Below are positions 8,134 through 13,881 of a DNA stretch of 14,259 nucleotides, one piece after another (position 1 is the first letter of the stretch; every line of letters begins with the position of its first letter). Under the pieces are notes generated by a model, which worked only from the letters and a program-made list of their open reading frames with translations, did no database searches and was not told where the DNA came from. Both the position numbers and the translations under genes were made by a program. Origin of the DNA: CALFCX01 sp041650595 (GTDB taxonomy: Bacteria; Margulisbacteria; WOR-1; JAKLHX01); the NCBI GenBank assembly GCA_041650595.1, contig JBAZKW010000027.1, positions 1-14,259 on the forward strand. The letters run 5' to 3'.

Positions 8134-10203
8134 TTATTTGCTTAGATCTACTGCCGAAAACGGTTCGCCCATATCAACGACAATCTTGTATGACGACTCT
8201 CCACGACATTTTCCATTGCATGCTTCCTCAAGAACTTGAGGAAGTTCGTCAAGTGTCACTACATGCGTCATGAATTTATGCGGATCGATCTTGCCTTTGA
8301 CTATCCAGTCGAGCACTTCCCTGAAATCATCCGGAGAAGAAGCCGTGCTTCCGACAACATCAAAGCTCCTTTCGCCCCTGGTTAGCCTGTAAGCTTTGTC
8401 GGTATAGTGTATGTCGTACAAATCTATAGCGTTTGCATCGTCACCTTGTAAATCTAATAGTCCACCATCACCGACGAACTGTTGCATAGCAAATCCCTGG
8501 CCGGAAAGATCTATTTTGTCTCCTTTTTGCACTCCGGCAAAGAACATGATCACGCCGTTGTCTGCTACATATTTAAAGGTCGGCACAGCTGCGTTTGGAT
8601 CGGAAGCCGCGGTGATAACAACATCGGCAAGATGACCTTCTGTGAGCTGTCTTATCTGTTCTTCAGGAGAGGCTCCTCTTTCTATCTGAATGAATTCTGC
8701 TTCGATGCCTTTTTGTTTGGCGAGTTCTATGCGTTCAGGATCGATATCTACGATGATGACCTGTTTTGCTCCGTTGGCCCTTGCTAATTCGGCATGCATT
8801 ATACCGATAGGGCCCGCGCCGATAATAACGACACGTCCGTCCTGGAATTTATTGACCGGCTTTCCGGAGTAGGACATGACCACGTTCTGCCCGCGAAGTA
8901 CACAGGAGATCGCCTCCGTCATTATCGCGTCCATATCGGAGAGGCAATGAGGGATCTTTATTACCCGTCCGTCCTCGATATGTTCAGGTCGTATTTTAAT
9001 ATAGGTTGCTGAATAGCCTTCCCCGTTGTAACCGAAATGAGCGGCATGATCACGGGGATTAAAAGCTGCAAGTGTAACACGGTCGCCTGGTTTATAGCCT
9101 TTTTCTTTCTTGCCAACTTCAACTATTTCTACTATTCCTTCGTGAAGTATCGGACCGGCCACGGCTGCTTTTGTTCCCTTCCACAGGCGTAGGTCGCTGC
9201 CACAAACCGCTGCCAAGTTAACCCTTGCGATAATTTCGTCTTCACCGCAGGTCGGATATTCAAGCTCTTCTATTTCCATTTTTCCGGGAGCTTTAAGAAC
9301 TGCGGCATAATTTATTCCCACCGGTTGTCTTGATTTTATTGTGTCTTTGGAGACTGCGACTGTACAAGCTGTTCCTGCGGACAACTGTTGCCTGAATTTT
9401 TCAAAACCGGAATCGAGTAAGTCTGCACAGCGTTCAGCTGACAGAGCATAGTTAGGCCGCCCGCCTACTCCCGTGGAAAGAAGTGCCGCGCTGTTTGGGC
9501 TGAACCTTGTAAGCTCTAAAATTGTTCTTATTGTATTTGCGGAATCTTCAACCAACTGCACCCTTCTGTAAGCTTCCAGCAAATTCGCTCCGGTGCACAA
9601 AACGCCGTGGTTTGCCATCAACACCACGGTGTGAATTCCTTGTTCATTTATCAGCGCCTGCGTTACTGCTGTCGCAAGATCTTTGCTCGCAGGAAATGTG
9701 TACTCAATTGCCGGCAAAAAACCTGATTCCTTGAGCACAGCGACAAAATCGGGAGTAATAGGCCACATCTTTACCCCTGCTGAGGCGAATGCTGTAGCAA
9801 TGGGGGGATGCGTGTGCAGGATCGCACCGATATTTGGATTTGCTCTATAAGCAGCAAGATGGGTAATATATTCGCAACTCGGTCTTACAGGGTCTTCACC
9901 GGGCATTTCTATAACCTTACCTGTGGACAGATTCATTACTGGACAATTTTTTGGTATGATAGAACCCGAATCAAAACCTGATCCTTTTATGGCTACAACA
10001 TTTGAAGTCCCAATCCTTATGCTGTTATTGGCGCCCATGCCAACATGGAGCCCGCCTACAGCGACTAGATCGTTATTAATGCATTTCCTTAAAACATCGC
10101 AGATTTGCGCTCTTGCATCCCGTATCATCGAAAGCGGAACACCGCCTAGCCCGTTGTATCTTGGAACAAAGACATTGACTTTCCCCTTGGATAAAATTGC
10201 CAT
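8134..10203 (-). CDS. Class II aldolase fused to a zinc-type medium-chain dehydrogenase
   Basis: This two-domain protein has 689 residues. Residues about 5-245 are a class II (L-fuculose-phosphate type) aldolase/adducin domain, a metal-dependent enzyme that cleaves ketose phosphates at a C-C bond. Metal ligands H130 and H132 (HTHPP) and H199 (NHGV) are present. The candidate acid-base E111 lies 19 residues before H130, the same interval as E73-H92 in FucA. Residues about 295-689 are a medium-chain alcohol/polyol dehydrogenase. It has catalytic zinc ligands C334 (CGSD) and HE at 354-355, a Rossmann GAGPIG at 462-467, and an Asp at 486 after strand 2 that favours NAD. The four structural-zinc cysteines are absent. 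The frame stays open upstream to 10272, but AAGGAGG 8 nt before the ATG at 10203 fixes the start. The extra codons only read the palindrome upstream. The substrate is unknown; a sugar or sugar-alcohol phosphate is likely. Confidence 0.9.
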   Translation of the reverse strand: MAILSKGKVNVFVPRYNGLGGVPLSMIRDARAQICDVLRKCINNDLVAVGGLHVGMGANNSIRIGTSNVVAIKGSGFDSGSIIPKNCPVMNLSTGKVIEMPGEDPVRPSCEYITHLAAYRANPNIGAILHTHPPIATAFASAGVKMWPITPDFVAVLKESGFLPAIEYTFPASKDLATAVTQALINEQGIHTVVLMANHGVLCTGANLLEAYRRVQLVEDSANTIRTILELTRFSPNSAALLSTGVGGRPNYALSAERCADLLDSGFEKFRQQLSAGTACTVAVSKDTIKSRQPVGINYAAVLKAPGKMEIEELEYPTCGEDEIIARVNLAAVCGSDLRLWKGTKAAVAGPILHEGIVEIVEVGKKEKGYKPGDRVTLAAFNPRDHAAHFGYNGEGYSATYIKIRPEHIEDGRVIKIPHCLSDMDAIMTEAISCVLRGQNVVMSYSGKPVNKFQDGRVVIIGAGPIGIMHAELARANGAKQVIIVDIDPERIELAKQKGIEAEFIQIERGASPEEQIRQLTEGHLADVVITAASDPNAAVPTFKYVADNGVIMFFAGVQKGDKIDLSGQGFAMQQFVGDGGLLDLQGDDANAIDLYDIHYTDKAYRLTRGERSFDVVGSTASSPDDFREVLDWIVKGKIDPHKFMTHVVTLDELPQVLEEACNGKCRGESSYKIVVDMGEPFSAVDLSK

Positions 10204-10240
10204 CAAGAGATCCTCCTTTTTAATAGATGTCGGTCGCGAC

Positions 10241-10262
10241 CCCTGCCTGCCGGCAGGCAGGG
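10241..10262. repeat. 22-bp perfect palindrome (PAGRQG-type repeat)
   Basis: CCCTGCCTGCC and GGCAGGCAGGG form a perfect palindrome without a loop. Translated on the - strand it gives the peptide SLPAGRQG, commonly seen in candidate-phylum genomes where this repeat enters or abuts ORFs. It lies in the 5' leader of the aldolase-dehydrogenase mRNA, between the promoter box and the ribosome binding site, where it would form a stable hairpin. Confidence 0.75.
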
Positions 10263-10281
10263 ACATCAACATTACAAACCC

Positions 10282-10308
10282 CTATCGACACTATTTTTCA
10301 AAAATTTC
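10282..10308 (-). promoter_or_regulatory. Sigma28-like promoter of the aldolase-dehydrogenase gene
   Basis: On the - strand GAAA (10308-10305), 15 nt, then GTCGATAG (10289-10282). It lies 79 nt upstream of the chosen ATG at 10203. The flanking TGAAATTTTTGAAAAAT is also shared with the copies at 8072, 12393 and 13810. Confidence 0.6.
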
Positions 10309-10335
10309 ATTTTTTTTTGAAGATTTCAGGATGTT

Positions 10336-10362
10336 GAAATTATGGTAATATCTTGTCGATAT
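10336..10362 (+). promoter_or_regulatory. Sigma28-like promoter of the small broken ORF
   Basis: GAAA (10336-10339), 15 nt, then GTCGATAT (10355-10362). It is divergent from the aldolase-dehydrogenase promoter, and its box ends 18 nt before the ATG at 10380. Confidence 0.5.
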
Positions 10363-10379
10363 ATTATCGGAAGCAAAAC

Positions 10380-10567
10380 ATGAACCGAACAAATCACATA
10401 GGTCCAAATACGCCTCGAAATGTCGACGCAAGAACTTTTGCATCGCAAAGGATTACGTTCCCGGTGTCACGATCTATTATCCGGACGGAAGAGTCGTAAG
10501 AGGCGGAGAAAAAAGGGCTAACCGCGTTTTAAGCTGGCTTCTGAGCTTCCTCGTAAAAGATCAATAA
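10380..10567 (+). pseudogene. Small ORF, apparently frameshifted
   Basis: An ATG at 10380 follows GGAAG by 6 nt and opens a short frame (MNRTNHIGPNTPRNVDART...) that ends after 39 codons. From 10445 the overlapping -1 frame gives 40 protein-like residues (AKDYVPGVTIYYPDGRVV, then a basic stretch and a hydrophobic WLLSFLV end) and stops at 10565-10567. That second frame has no ATG, GTG or TTG start. Joining the two frames near 10440-10446 would give a protein of about 61 residues. I read this as one small gene broken by a single-base loss, or as an assembly indel. The product is not recognised. A sigma28-like box precedes it and another follows it. Confidence 0.45.
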
Positions 10568-10587
10568 TTTTCCCTAATATTTCCAAT

Positions 10588-10614
10588 GAAATCGCGTCTG
10601 ATTATTATCGATAG
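10588..10614 (+). promoter_or_regulatory. Sigma28-like promoter of the Mpv17-like operon
   Basis: GAAA (10588-10591), 15 nt, then ATCGATAG (10607-10614). The box ends 18 nt before the ATG at 10632, the same distance as the copy at 10336-10362, and implies a very short leader. Confidence 0.5.
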
Positions 10615-10631
10615 AGGTATAGATATCAATT

Positions 10632-11420
10632 ATGAAGATTTCAGGAATACCTACATACATAAAGTCGACCGCGGCCCATACTTTTACCCCTCAAAGGGTC
10701 GAAGGATTGCGCCGCGGCATAAAAAGCGCTATGCCTTTTATTGGAACTGTTGCCGCAAGCGCTGTGCTATATAATGTAAGTCCGGATTTTAAAGCGGCAG
10801 TCGATCAAGTGAGAGAATTCGCCGGAGAACATCAACGTTTAAGCGAAACGGCATCCGGTGCGTTTTTCCTCGGCGGATACCCTGATTTTCTGGCACAGCG
10901 AACGCAAGGCGGAAAATTTAACTATAAAAGATTTGCCGGCATGACAGCATTTGGAGCTCTCAACGGGGGTGTTTTTATAAGAGAATTGTACGATGCCCTT
11001 AATTATTATATCCCCGACAATTCAGTATCTCTTTTAGCCGAAACACTCAAGCAACATCCTACTTGGCTCAATACCCACCTTTATAATCTCTTGCAACCGT
11101 TGATACCGCATCAGGTAATAGCTGCCGCAGAAACAAAACTCGCACTAGACCAAACCTCATGGTGCGCCCTGTTCTATTCATTGTACTATTGTGCAGTAAA
11201 CCTTATAGAGGGGAAACCATGGAAACCGTTCTTTTCATCCTTAAGACATAAAGTATTTGACGAAACCCTCCCGAAATGCTGGAAATACTGGTGGCTTTTC
11301 GGCGGACAAATAGTATATCTCTCTCCGAATGACCTGAGAGTGTACGAAGCCTGTTTTCTCAGCATAATTTGGTTTTCCATAATGTCAAACATGGCATTTA
11401 AATCCTCAGAAACAAAATGA
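10632..11420 (+). CDS. Mpv17/PMP22-family integral membrane protein
   Basis: This 262-residue protein matches the Mpv17/PMP22 family, known mainly from mitochondrial and peroxisomal membranes, where members act as or regulate channels. Landmarks: hydrophobic segment 34-47; a GGYPDFLAQ stretch at 81-89 like the family's GDxxxQ; KLALDQ at 169-174, the family LDQ; and a C-terminal block with Trp near 217-221, Gln226, Arg236, Trp247 and Ser252. The Arg-to-Trp (11) and Trp-to-Ser (5) intervals equal those I recall for human MPV17. Further hydrophobic segments lie near 100-118, 178-192 and 240-253, about four in all. A linker around 125-165 is longer than in the short eukaryotic proteins. The ribosome binding site is poor (GAGG 14 nt away). 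The stop overlaps the next start in ATGA. Function in bacteria is unknown. Confidence 0.78.
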   Translation: MKISGIPTYIKSTAAHTFTPQRVEGLRRGIKSAMPFIGTVAASAVLYNVSPDFKAAVDQVREFAGEHQRLSETASGAFFLGGYPDFLAQRTQGGKFNYKRFAGMTAFGALNGGVFIRELYDALNYYIPDNSVSLLAETLKQHPTWLNTHLYNLLQPLIPHQVIAAAETKLALDQTSWCALFYSLYYCAVNLIEGKPWKPFFSSLRHKVFDETLPKCWKYWWLFGGQIVYLSPNDLRVYEACFLSIIWFSIMSNMAFKSSETK

Positions 11421-12358
11421 CATCCATTAAATCTGTTTTCAGACCCGAACAATTCGGAATCAAGATGATCGGGATTCCTGAAAGCAGATTTGTATTTCAA
11501 AGAACAGCCGGTGTCAGATGCAACTCTTTCAGGATCGCCGAAACTCCGTTCACTAACGGACAGTTCAGACGTATGCTTGAAATCAACCCAAGGGCATTGA
11601 TCCGCGCTTTGACGCCTGTAAGTGACGAACGGTTTGCAGCGATCCTTAGGATCCCGGCATCTGTATTCGAACGTAGAAGGGCAGAATTAGGACCGGCATC
11701 CGTAGATTCCCTTGAAAACCTTCTTGAAACCGACCCCGGAGCTTTTGCACGAGCAAAAACTGCGACCCCAAAAACAACATATGAACAAAACTTGGATACA
11801 TTGGGAAAAGAAAGCCCCTGGCTGGTTTTTAAATTGAACGAACAGTACTGCCGCCTCGGAATGTCGATGAGAATGGCCGTCAGCCTTTCCGCCGCTGAAG
11901 ATTGTCCCATGGTATTTGTCAACAGGACTGAAGCCGCAGACATCTCTTCATTGTTCGGCTGCAGGCTAGGCACGGAACTTGAATGGGAAAGAGCCGCTTC
12001 TTATACTGACGGAAGAACATTTCCATGGGGCAGCGATTGGAATAAAGAAAATGTAATGTTTACAATATATAATACTCATCCCGTCAAACTGATCCCATCG
12101 GGAGCGAGCCCGGAAGGGATTTATAGCCTTGCAGGGAACGTCGAGGAATGGACAAGCTCGTCCTGCGGAACTTTTGATCTCTCAGATCCTGAAAATCCTG
12201 TTCTGCCAAAAGAGGGAAGTTGTTCCTTCGCAATTACGCGCGGCGGCAGCTGGCACAGCCAGAGGTGCTGGCTCATGAGAAACTCTTTCCGTGAAAGGGA
12301 AGAACCTGAGATGCATTTCGCGGCGATCGGATTCCGTCTTTTTGCCAATGCGGGGTAA
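11417..12358 (+). CDS. FGE/sulfatase-modifying-factor fold protein
   Basis: This 313-residue protein has the formylglycine-generating enzyme (SUMF1) fold. Seen motifs: TNGQF at 46-50, RLGTELEWERAA at 183-194 (family RLPTEAEWE), FPWGSDW at 202-208, GNVEEWT at 240-246, RGGSW at 275-279 and IGFRLF at 304-309. True FGEs oxidise a sulfatase cysteine using a copper-binding Cys pair. Here the matching region is CWLMRN (Cys284): the second cysteine is replaced by Asn, so classical FGE activity is unlikely. Many relatives are non-catalytic, bind ligands, or catalyse other iron- or copper-dependent reactions. An insert of about 100 residues (roughly 55-160) splits the N-terminal part of the domain. The start overlaps the Mpv17-like stop by 4 nt, so the two are probably translationally coupled. 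No sulfatase gene is nearby. Confidence 0.88.
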   Translation: MTSIKSVFRPEQFGIKMIGIPESRFVFQRTAGVRCNSFRIAETPFTNGQFRRMLEINPRALIRALTPVSDERFAAILRIPASVFERRRAELGPASVDSLENLLETDPGAFARAKTATPKTTYEQNLDTLGKESPWLVFKLNEQYCRLGMSMRMAVSLSAAEDCPMVFVNRTEAADISSLFGCRLGTELEWERAASYTDGRTFPWGSDWNKENVMFTIYNTHPVKLIPSGASPEGIYSLAGNVEEWTSSSCGTFDLSDPENPVLPKEGSCSFAITRGGSWHSQRCWLMRNSFREREEPEMHFAAIGFRLFANAG

Positions 12359-12371
12359 CTGAGGCAAACAA

Positions 12372-12421
12372 CTCTTCAGCACTATTTTGTGTGAAATTTC
12401 TCAAAAATGCGTTCGATAAGG
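12372..12421 (+). repeat. 50-bp promoter repeat, copy A
   Basis: This stretch matches 13789-13838 at all but one position (C/T at 12380/13797). It runs from CTCTTCAG through the sigma28-like box to GATAAGG. It precedes the epimerase-like gene, while copy B precedes the last small ORF. Confidence 0.85.
12393..12419 (+). promoter_or_regulatory. Sigma28-like promoter of the epimerase-like gene
   Basis: GAAA (12393-12396), 15 nt, then TTCGATAA (12412-12419), within the 50-bp repeat. It implies a leader of about 120 nt before the ATG at 12549, containing a first AAGGAGG site (12476-12482) and an 18-bp palindrome. Confidence 0.6.
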
Positions 12422-12505
12422 GTTTGACAAGAAATTGAGATTCTTCTTCACTAAGAAATCCAAACACAATTCTTTAAGGAGGTAAAAAATATTTTTGTCC
12501 GCGAT

Positions 12506-12523
12506 CTCAAGAAATTTCTTGAG
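12506..12523. promoter_or_regulatory. 18-bp perfect palindrome in the epimerase leader
   Basis: CTCAAGAAATTTCTTGAG is self-complementary and lies 25 bp upstream of the ATG at 12549, before the ribosome binding site. It could be an operator for a dimeric regulator or a weak mRNA hairpin. It also encodes part of a possible leader peptide, LKKFLEKE. Confidence 0.4.
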
Positions 12524-12548
12524 AAAGAATGAAAAAGGAGGAAAACAG

Positions 12549-13622
12549 ATGAATGTAACCACAACAGCAGCTGTCCCAAAACTAGGATTATTGACGGTTC
12601 CGCTACATTTCAAAACGGCGATGAGAAAGCTTGAAGGAATAAGAGGTGCGGCACAGTTTTGTTCAGAGAACAGATTCAGCTGCATGCAAGTCGCAATGTT
12701 CCCCACAAAAGGCCCAGCTGCTCGTGATTTTTCTGCAGAAACGCTTAATGCAAAATGGGTTCTTAGGAACCAAACGGCCGCGCGCGAAGGCGTCCGAGAA
12801 ATTACGGAAAAAACAGGGGTTTCAATTGATTCCGTCAGTTATTGCGATAATATTCTGGGCAACCCAAGATTCCGCGCACATCTTGAAGATGTTATTCGCG
12901 CGGGCGGAGTGATCGGCGCTAAGTCAGTTGTAACATTTATCGGCAACGCAAACCCACTTGCTAAAAAAGCTAAGGTTGCAATGCAGGGAGCTGCGGGGCA
13001 ACAGTTCTTCATTGATAAAGTTGGAGAAATATTCGGCCCGCTGTCACGGCTTGCCTCCGATAACGGCATGCAATTGCAGATAGAGAACTGCCCAATGGGA
13101 TTTGCAATGAATCCAAACGGACTTACGGGTGTCACAAATCTTTTCTCAAGCCCCGCTTTATTCAAGATGGTTCTTGAGGCCGTTCCGGAGTTAAATATCC
13201 ATTTTGATCCTTCTCATATAAGGAATTACCGCGGCGCAGCATCACAGATACAGACCGCGACTAGCCTGATTGCATCCATGATAGAGAGATTTGGAAAGAA
13301 TTTCGGTATTTCAAATCACTTGAAAGACGGCGAAGATAATCGTCAAGGAATATTAGAGCACCAAAGCTTGGGCGATCCTTTTGATCCGAACACCCATACC
13401 CAAGGGCTCTGGATCGCAAGGGCTCCGGGCAGGGGCGCAATTGACTGGTTGAGCTTCGAAGCCACAATGCGAGCAAACGCGCCACATTGCTTGACGAGGA
13501 TAGTGGAACTTGAGGACCTTAGTGCAGATACGTTGGAGAAAAACATGGCTCTTTTCAGAGCAACTGCTGATTATTATAGAGATGTTGTTTTCGTGAAAGT
13601 TTACGGCTCGACCGGAGAGTAA
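12549..13622 (+). CDS. Sugar-phosphate isomerase/epimerase-like TIM barrel protein
   Basis: This 357-residue protein belongs to the xylose-isomerase-like / AP-endonuclease-2 TIM barrel superfamily, metal enzymes that isomerise, epimerise or dehydrate sugars (IolE, tagatose epimerase and relatives). The expected metal-site motifs appear in order: Glu in QIENCPMG (about residue 178), Asp-x-x-His in NIHFDPSH (about 216-223), His in SNHLKDGED (about 258), PGRGAIDW near 296-303 and a final Glu in RIVELED (about 318-323). The frame stays open to a TTG at 12495, but AAGGAGG 7 nt before the ATG at 12549 marks the start. A near-perfect hairpin follows the stop. Its substrate is unknown. Its promoter type matches those of the transketolase and aldolase-dehydrogenase genes, which suggests work on the same sugar. 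Confidence 0.88.
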   Translation: MNVTTTAAVPKLGLLTVPLHFKTAMRKLEGIRGAAQFCSENRFSCMQVAMFPTKGPAARDFSAETLNAKWVLRNQTAAREGVREITEKTGVSIDSVSYCDNILGNPRFRAHLEDVIRAGGVIGAKSVVTFIGNANPLAKKAKVAMQGAAGQQFFIDKVGEIFGPLSRLASDNGMQLQIENCPMGFAMNPNGLTGVTNLFSSPALFKMVLEAVPELNIHFDPSHIRNYRGAASQIQTATSLIASMIERFGKNFGISNHLKDGEDNRQGILEHQSLGDPFDPNTHTQGLWIARAPGRGAIDWLSFEATMRANAPHCLTRIVELEDLSADTLEKNMALFRATADYYRDVVFVKVYGSTGE

Positions 13623-13642
13623 GCAAAGTTTCAGTTGATAAC

Positions 13643-13672
13643 TTCAAGGGCGGGGCAACCCGCCCTTGAAGT
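13643..13672 (+). terminator. Terminator hairpin after the epimerase-like gene
   Basis: CTTCAAGGGCGGG (13643-13655) pairs perfectly over 13 bp with CCCGCCCTTGAAG (13660-13672) around a GCAA tetraloop, 20 bp after the stop. The T tract behind it is poor (TATAGTCATT), so it may act mainly as a stabilising 3' hairpin. Confidence 0.7.
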
Positions 13673-13675
13673 ATA

Positions 13676-13775
13676 GTCATTGCGAGGAGGAGTGAAGCGA
13701 CAACGAAGCAATCTACTAAGTCAACAATGTGAACAAGATAGATTGCTTCGGTCGCAGCCGCGACCTCGCAATGAC
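13676..13775. mobile_element. MITE-like inverted-repeat element (GTCATTGCGAGG family)
   Basis: The 12-bp terminal inverted repeats GTCATTGCGAGG and CCTCGCAATGAC bound about 100 bp. Inner arms CGAAGCAATCTA and TAGATTGCTTCG are also complementary, so the whole element folds into a long imperfect hairpin. Elements with these termini are dispersed in many unrelated bacterial genomes. It encodes no protein. It sits between the epimerase terminator and the promoter of the last ORF. Confidence 0.8.
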
Positions 13776-13788
13776 CTGCTGACTTTAG

Positions 13789-13838
13789 CTCTTCAGTACT
13801 ATTTTGTGTGAAATTTCTCAAAAATGCGTTCGATAAGG
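13789..13838 (+). repeat. 50-bp promoter repeat, copy B
   Basis: Second copy of the repeat at 12372-12421, with a single mismatch. It begins 14 bp after the MITE-like element ends. The two copies diverge at once downstream, so the duplication covers the promoter only and not the leader. Confidence 0.85.
13810..13836 (+). promoter_or_regulatory. Sigma28-like promoter of the last small ORF
   Basis: GAAA (13810-13813), 15 nt, then TTCGATAA (13829-13836). The box ends 46 nt before the ATG at 13882. The leader holds a 7-bp hairpin and the ribosome binding site. Confidence 0.6.
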
Positions 13839-13839
13839 T

Positions 13840-13867
13840 TTTGAGGTAAAAAGCCTCAAATATTTTT
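13840..13867 (+). promoter_or_regulatory. Leader hairpin with T tract, possible attenuator
   Basis: TTTGAGG (13840-13846) pairs with CCTCAAA (13854-13860) around a 7-nt loop, followed by TATTTTT. It lies between the promoter and the ribosome binding site. The form resembles a weak intrinsic terminator, but the stem is short and may only cap the mRNA. Confidence 0.4.
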
Positions 13868-13881
13868 GGAAGGAGAACAAA

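Larger units (their letters stand above)
10204..10631. other. Regulatory interval between divergent genes
   Basis: This 428-bp stretch carries no intact gene. It holds the leader, palindrome and promoter of the aldolase-dehydrogenase gene on the - strand. On the + strand it holds two further sigma28-like boxes and a small broken ORF. A run of nine T lies at 10310-10318 between the divergent promoters. Confidence 0.7.

Noticed and set aside
10204..10272. 23-residue N-terminal extension of the aldolase-dehydrogenase (MLMSLPAGRQG...)
   Set aside because: It translates the palindrome and has no ribosome binding site, while a consensus AAGGAGG stands 8 nt before the ATG at 10203.
10586..10774. 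+ strand ORF MKSRLIIIDRG
   Set aside because: Overlaps the start of the Mpv17-like gene in another frame and covers the promoter box; it has no ribosome binding site.
11417..12358. Reading the FGE-fold protein as a sulfatase activator
   Set aside because: The second catalytic cysteine is missing and there is no sulfatase gene in the window.
12495..12548. 18-residue N-terminal extension of the epimerase-like protein from a TTG
   Set aside because: The ATG at 12549 has AAGGAGG at 7 nt and begins at a natural N-terminus; the extension reads through the palindrome and the ribosome binding site.
13555..13821. - strand ORF of 88 codons
   Set aside because: It reads through the terminator hairpin and the MITE-like element; the peptide is that of a repeat, not a gene.
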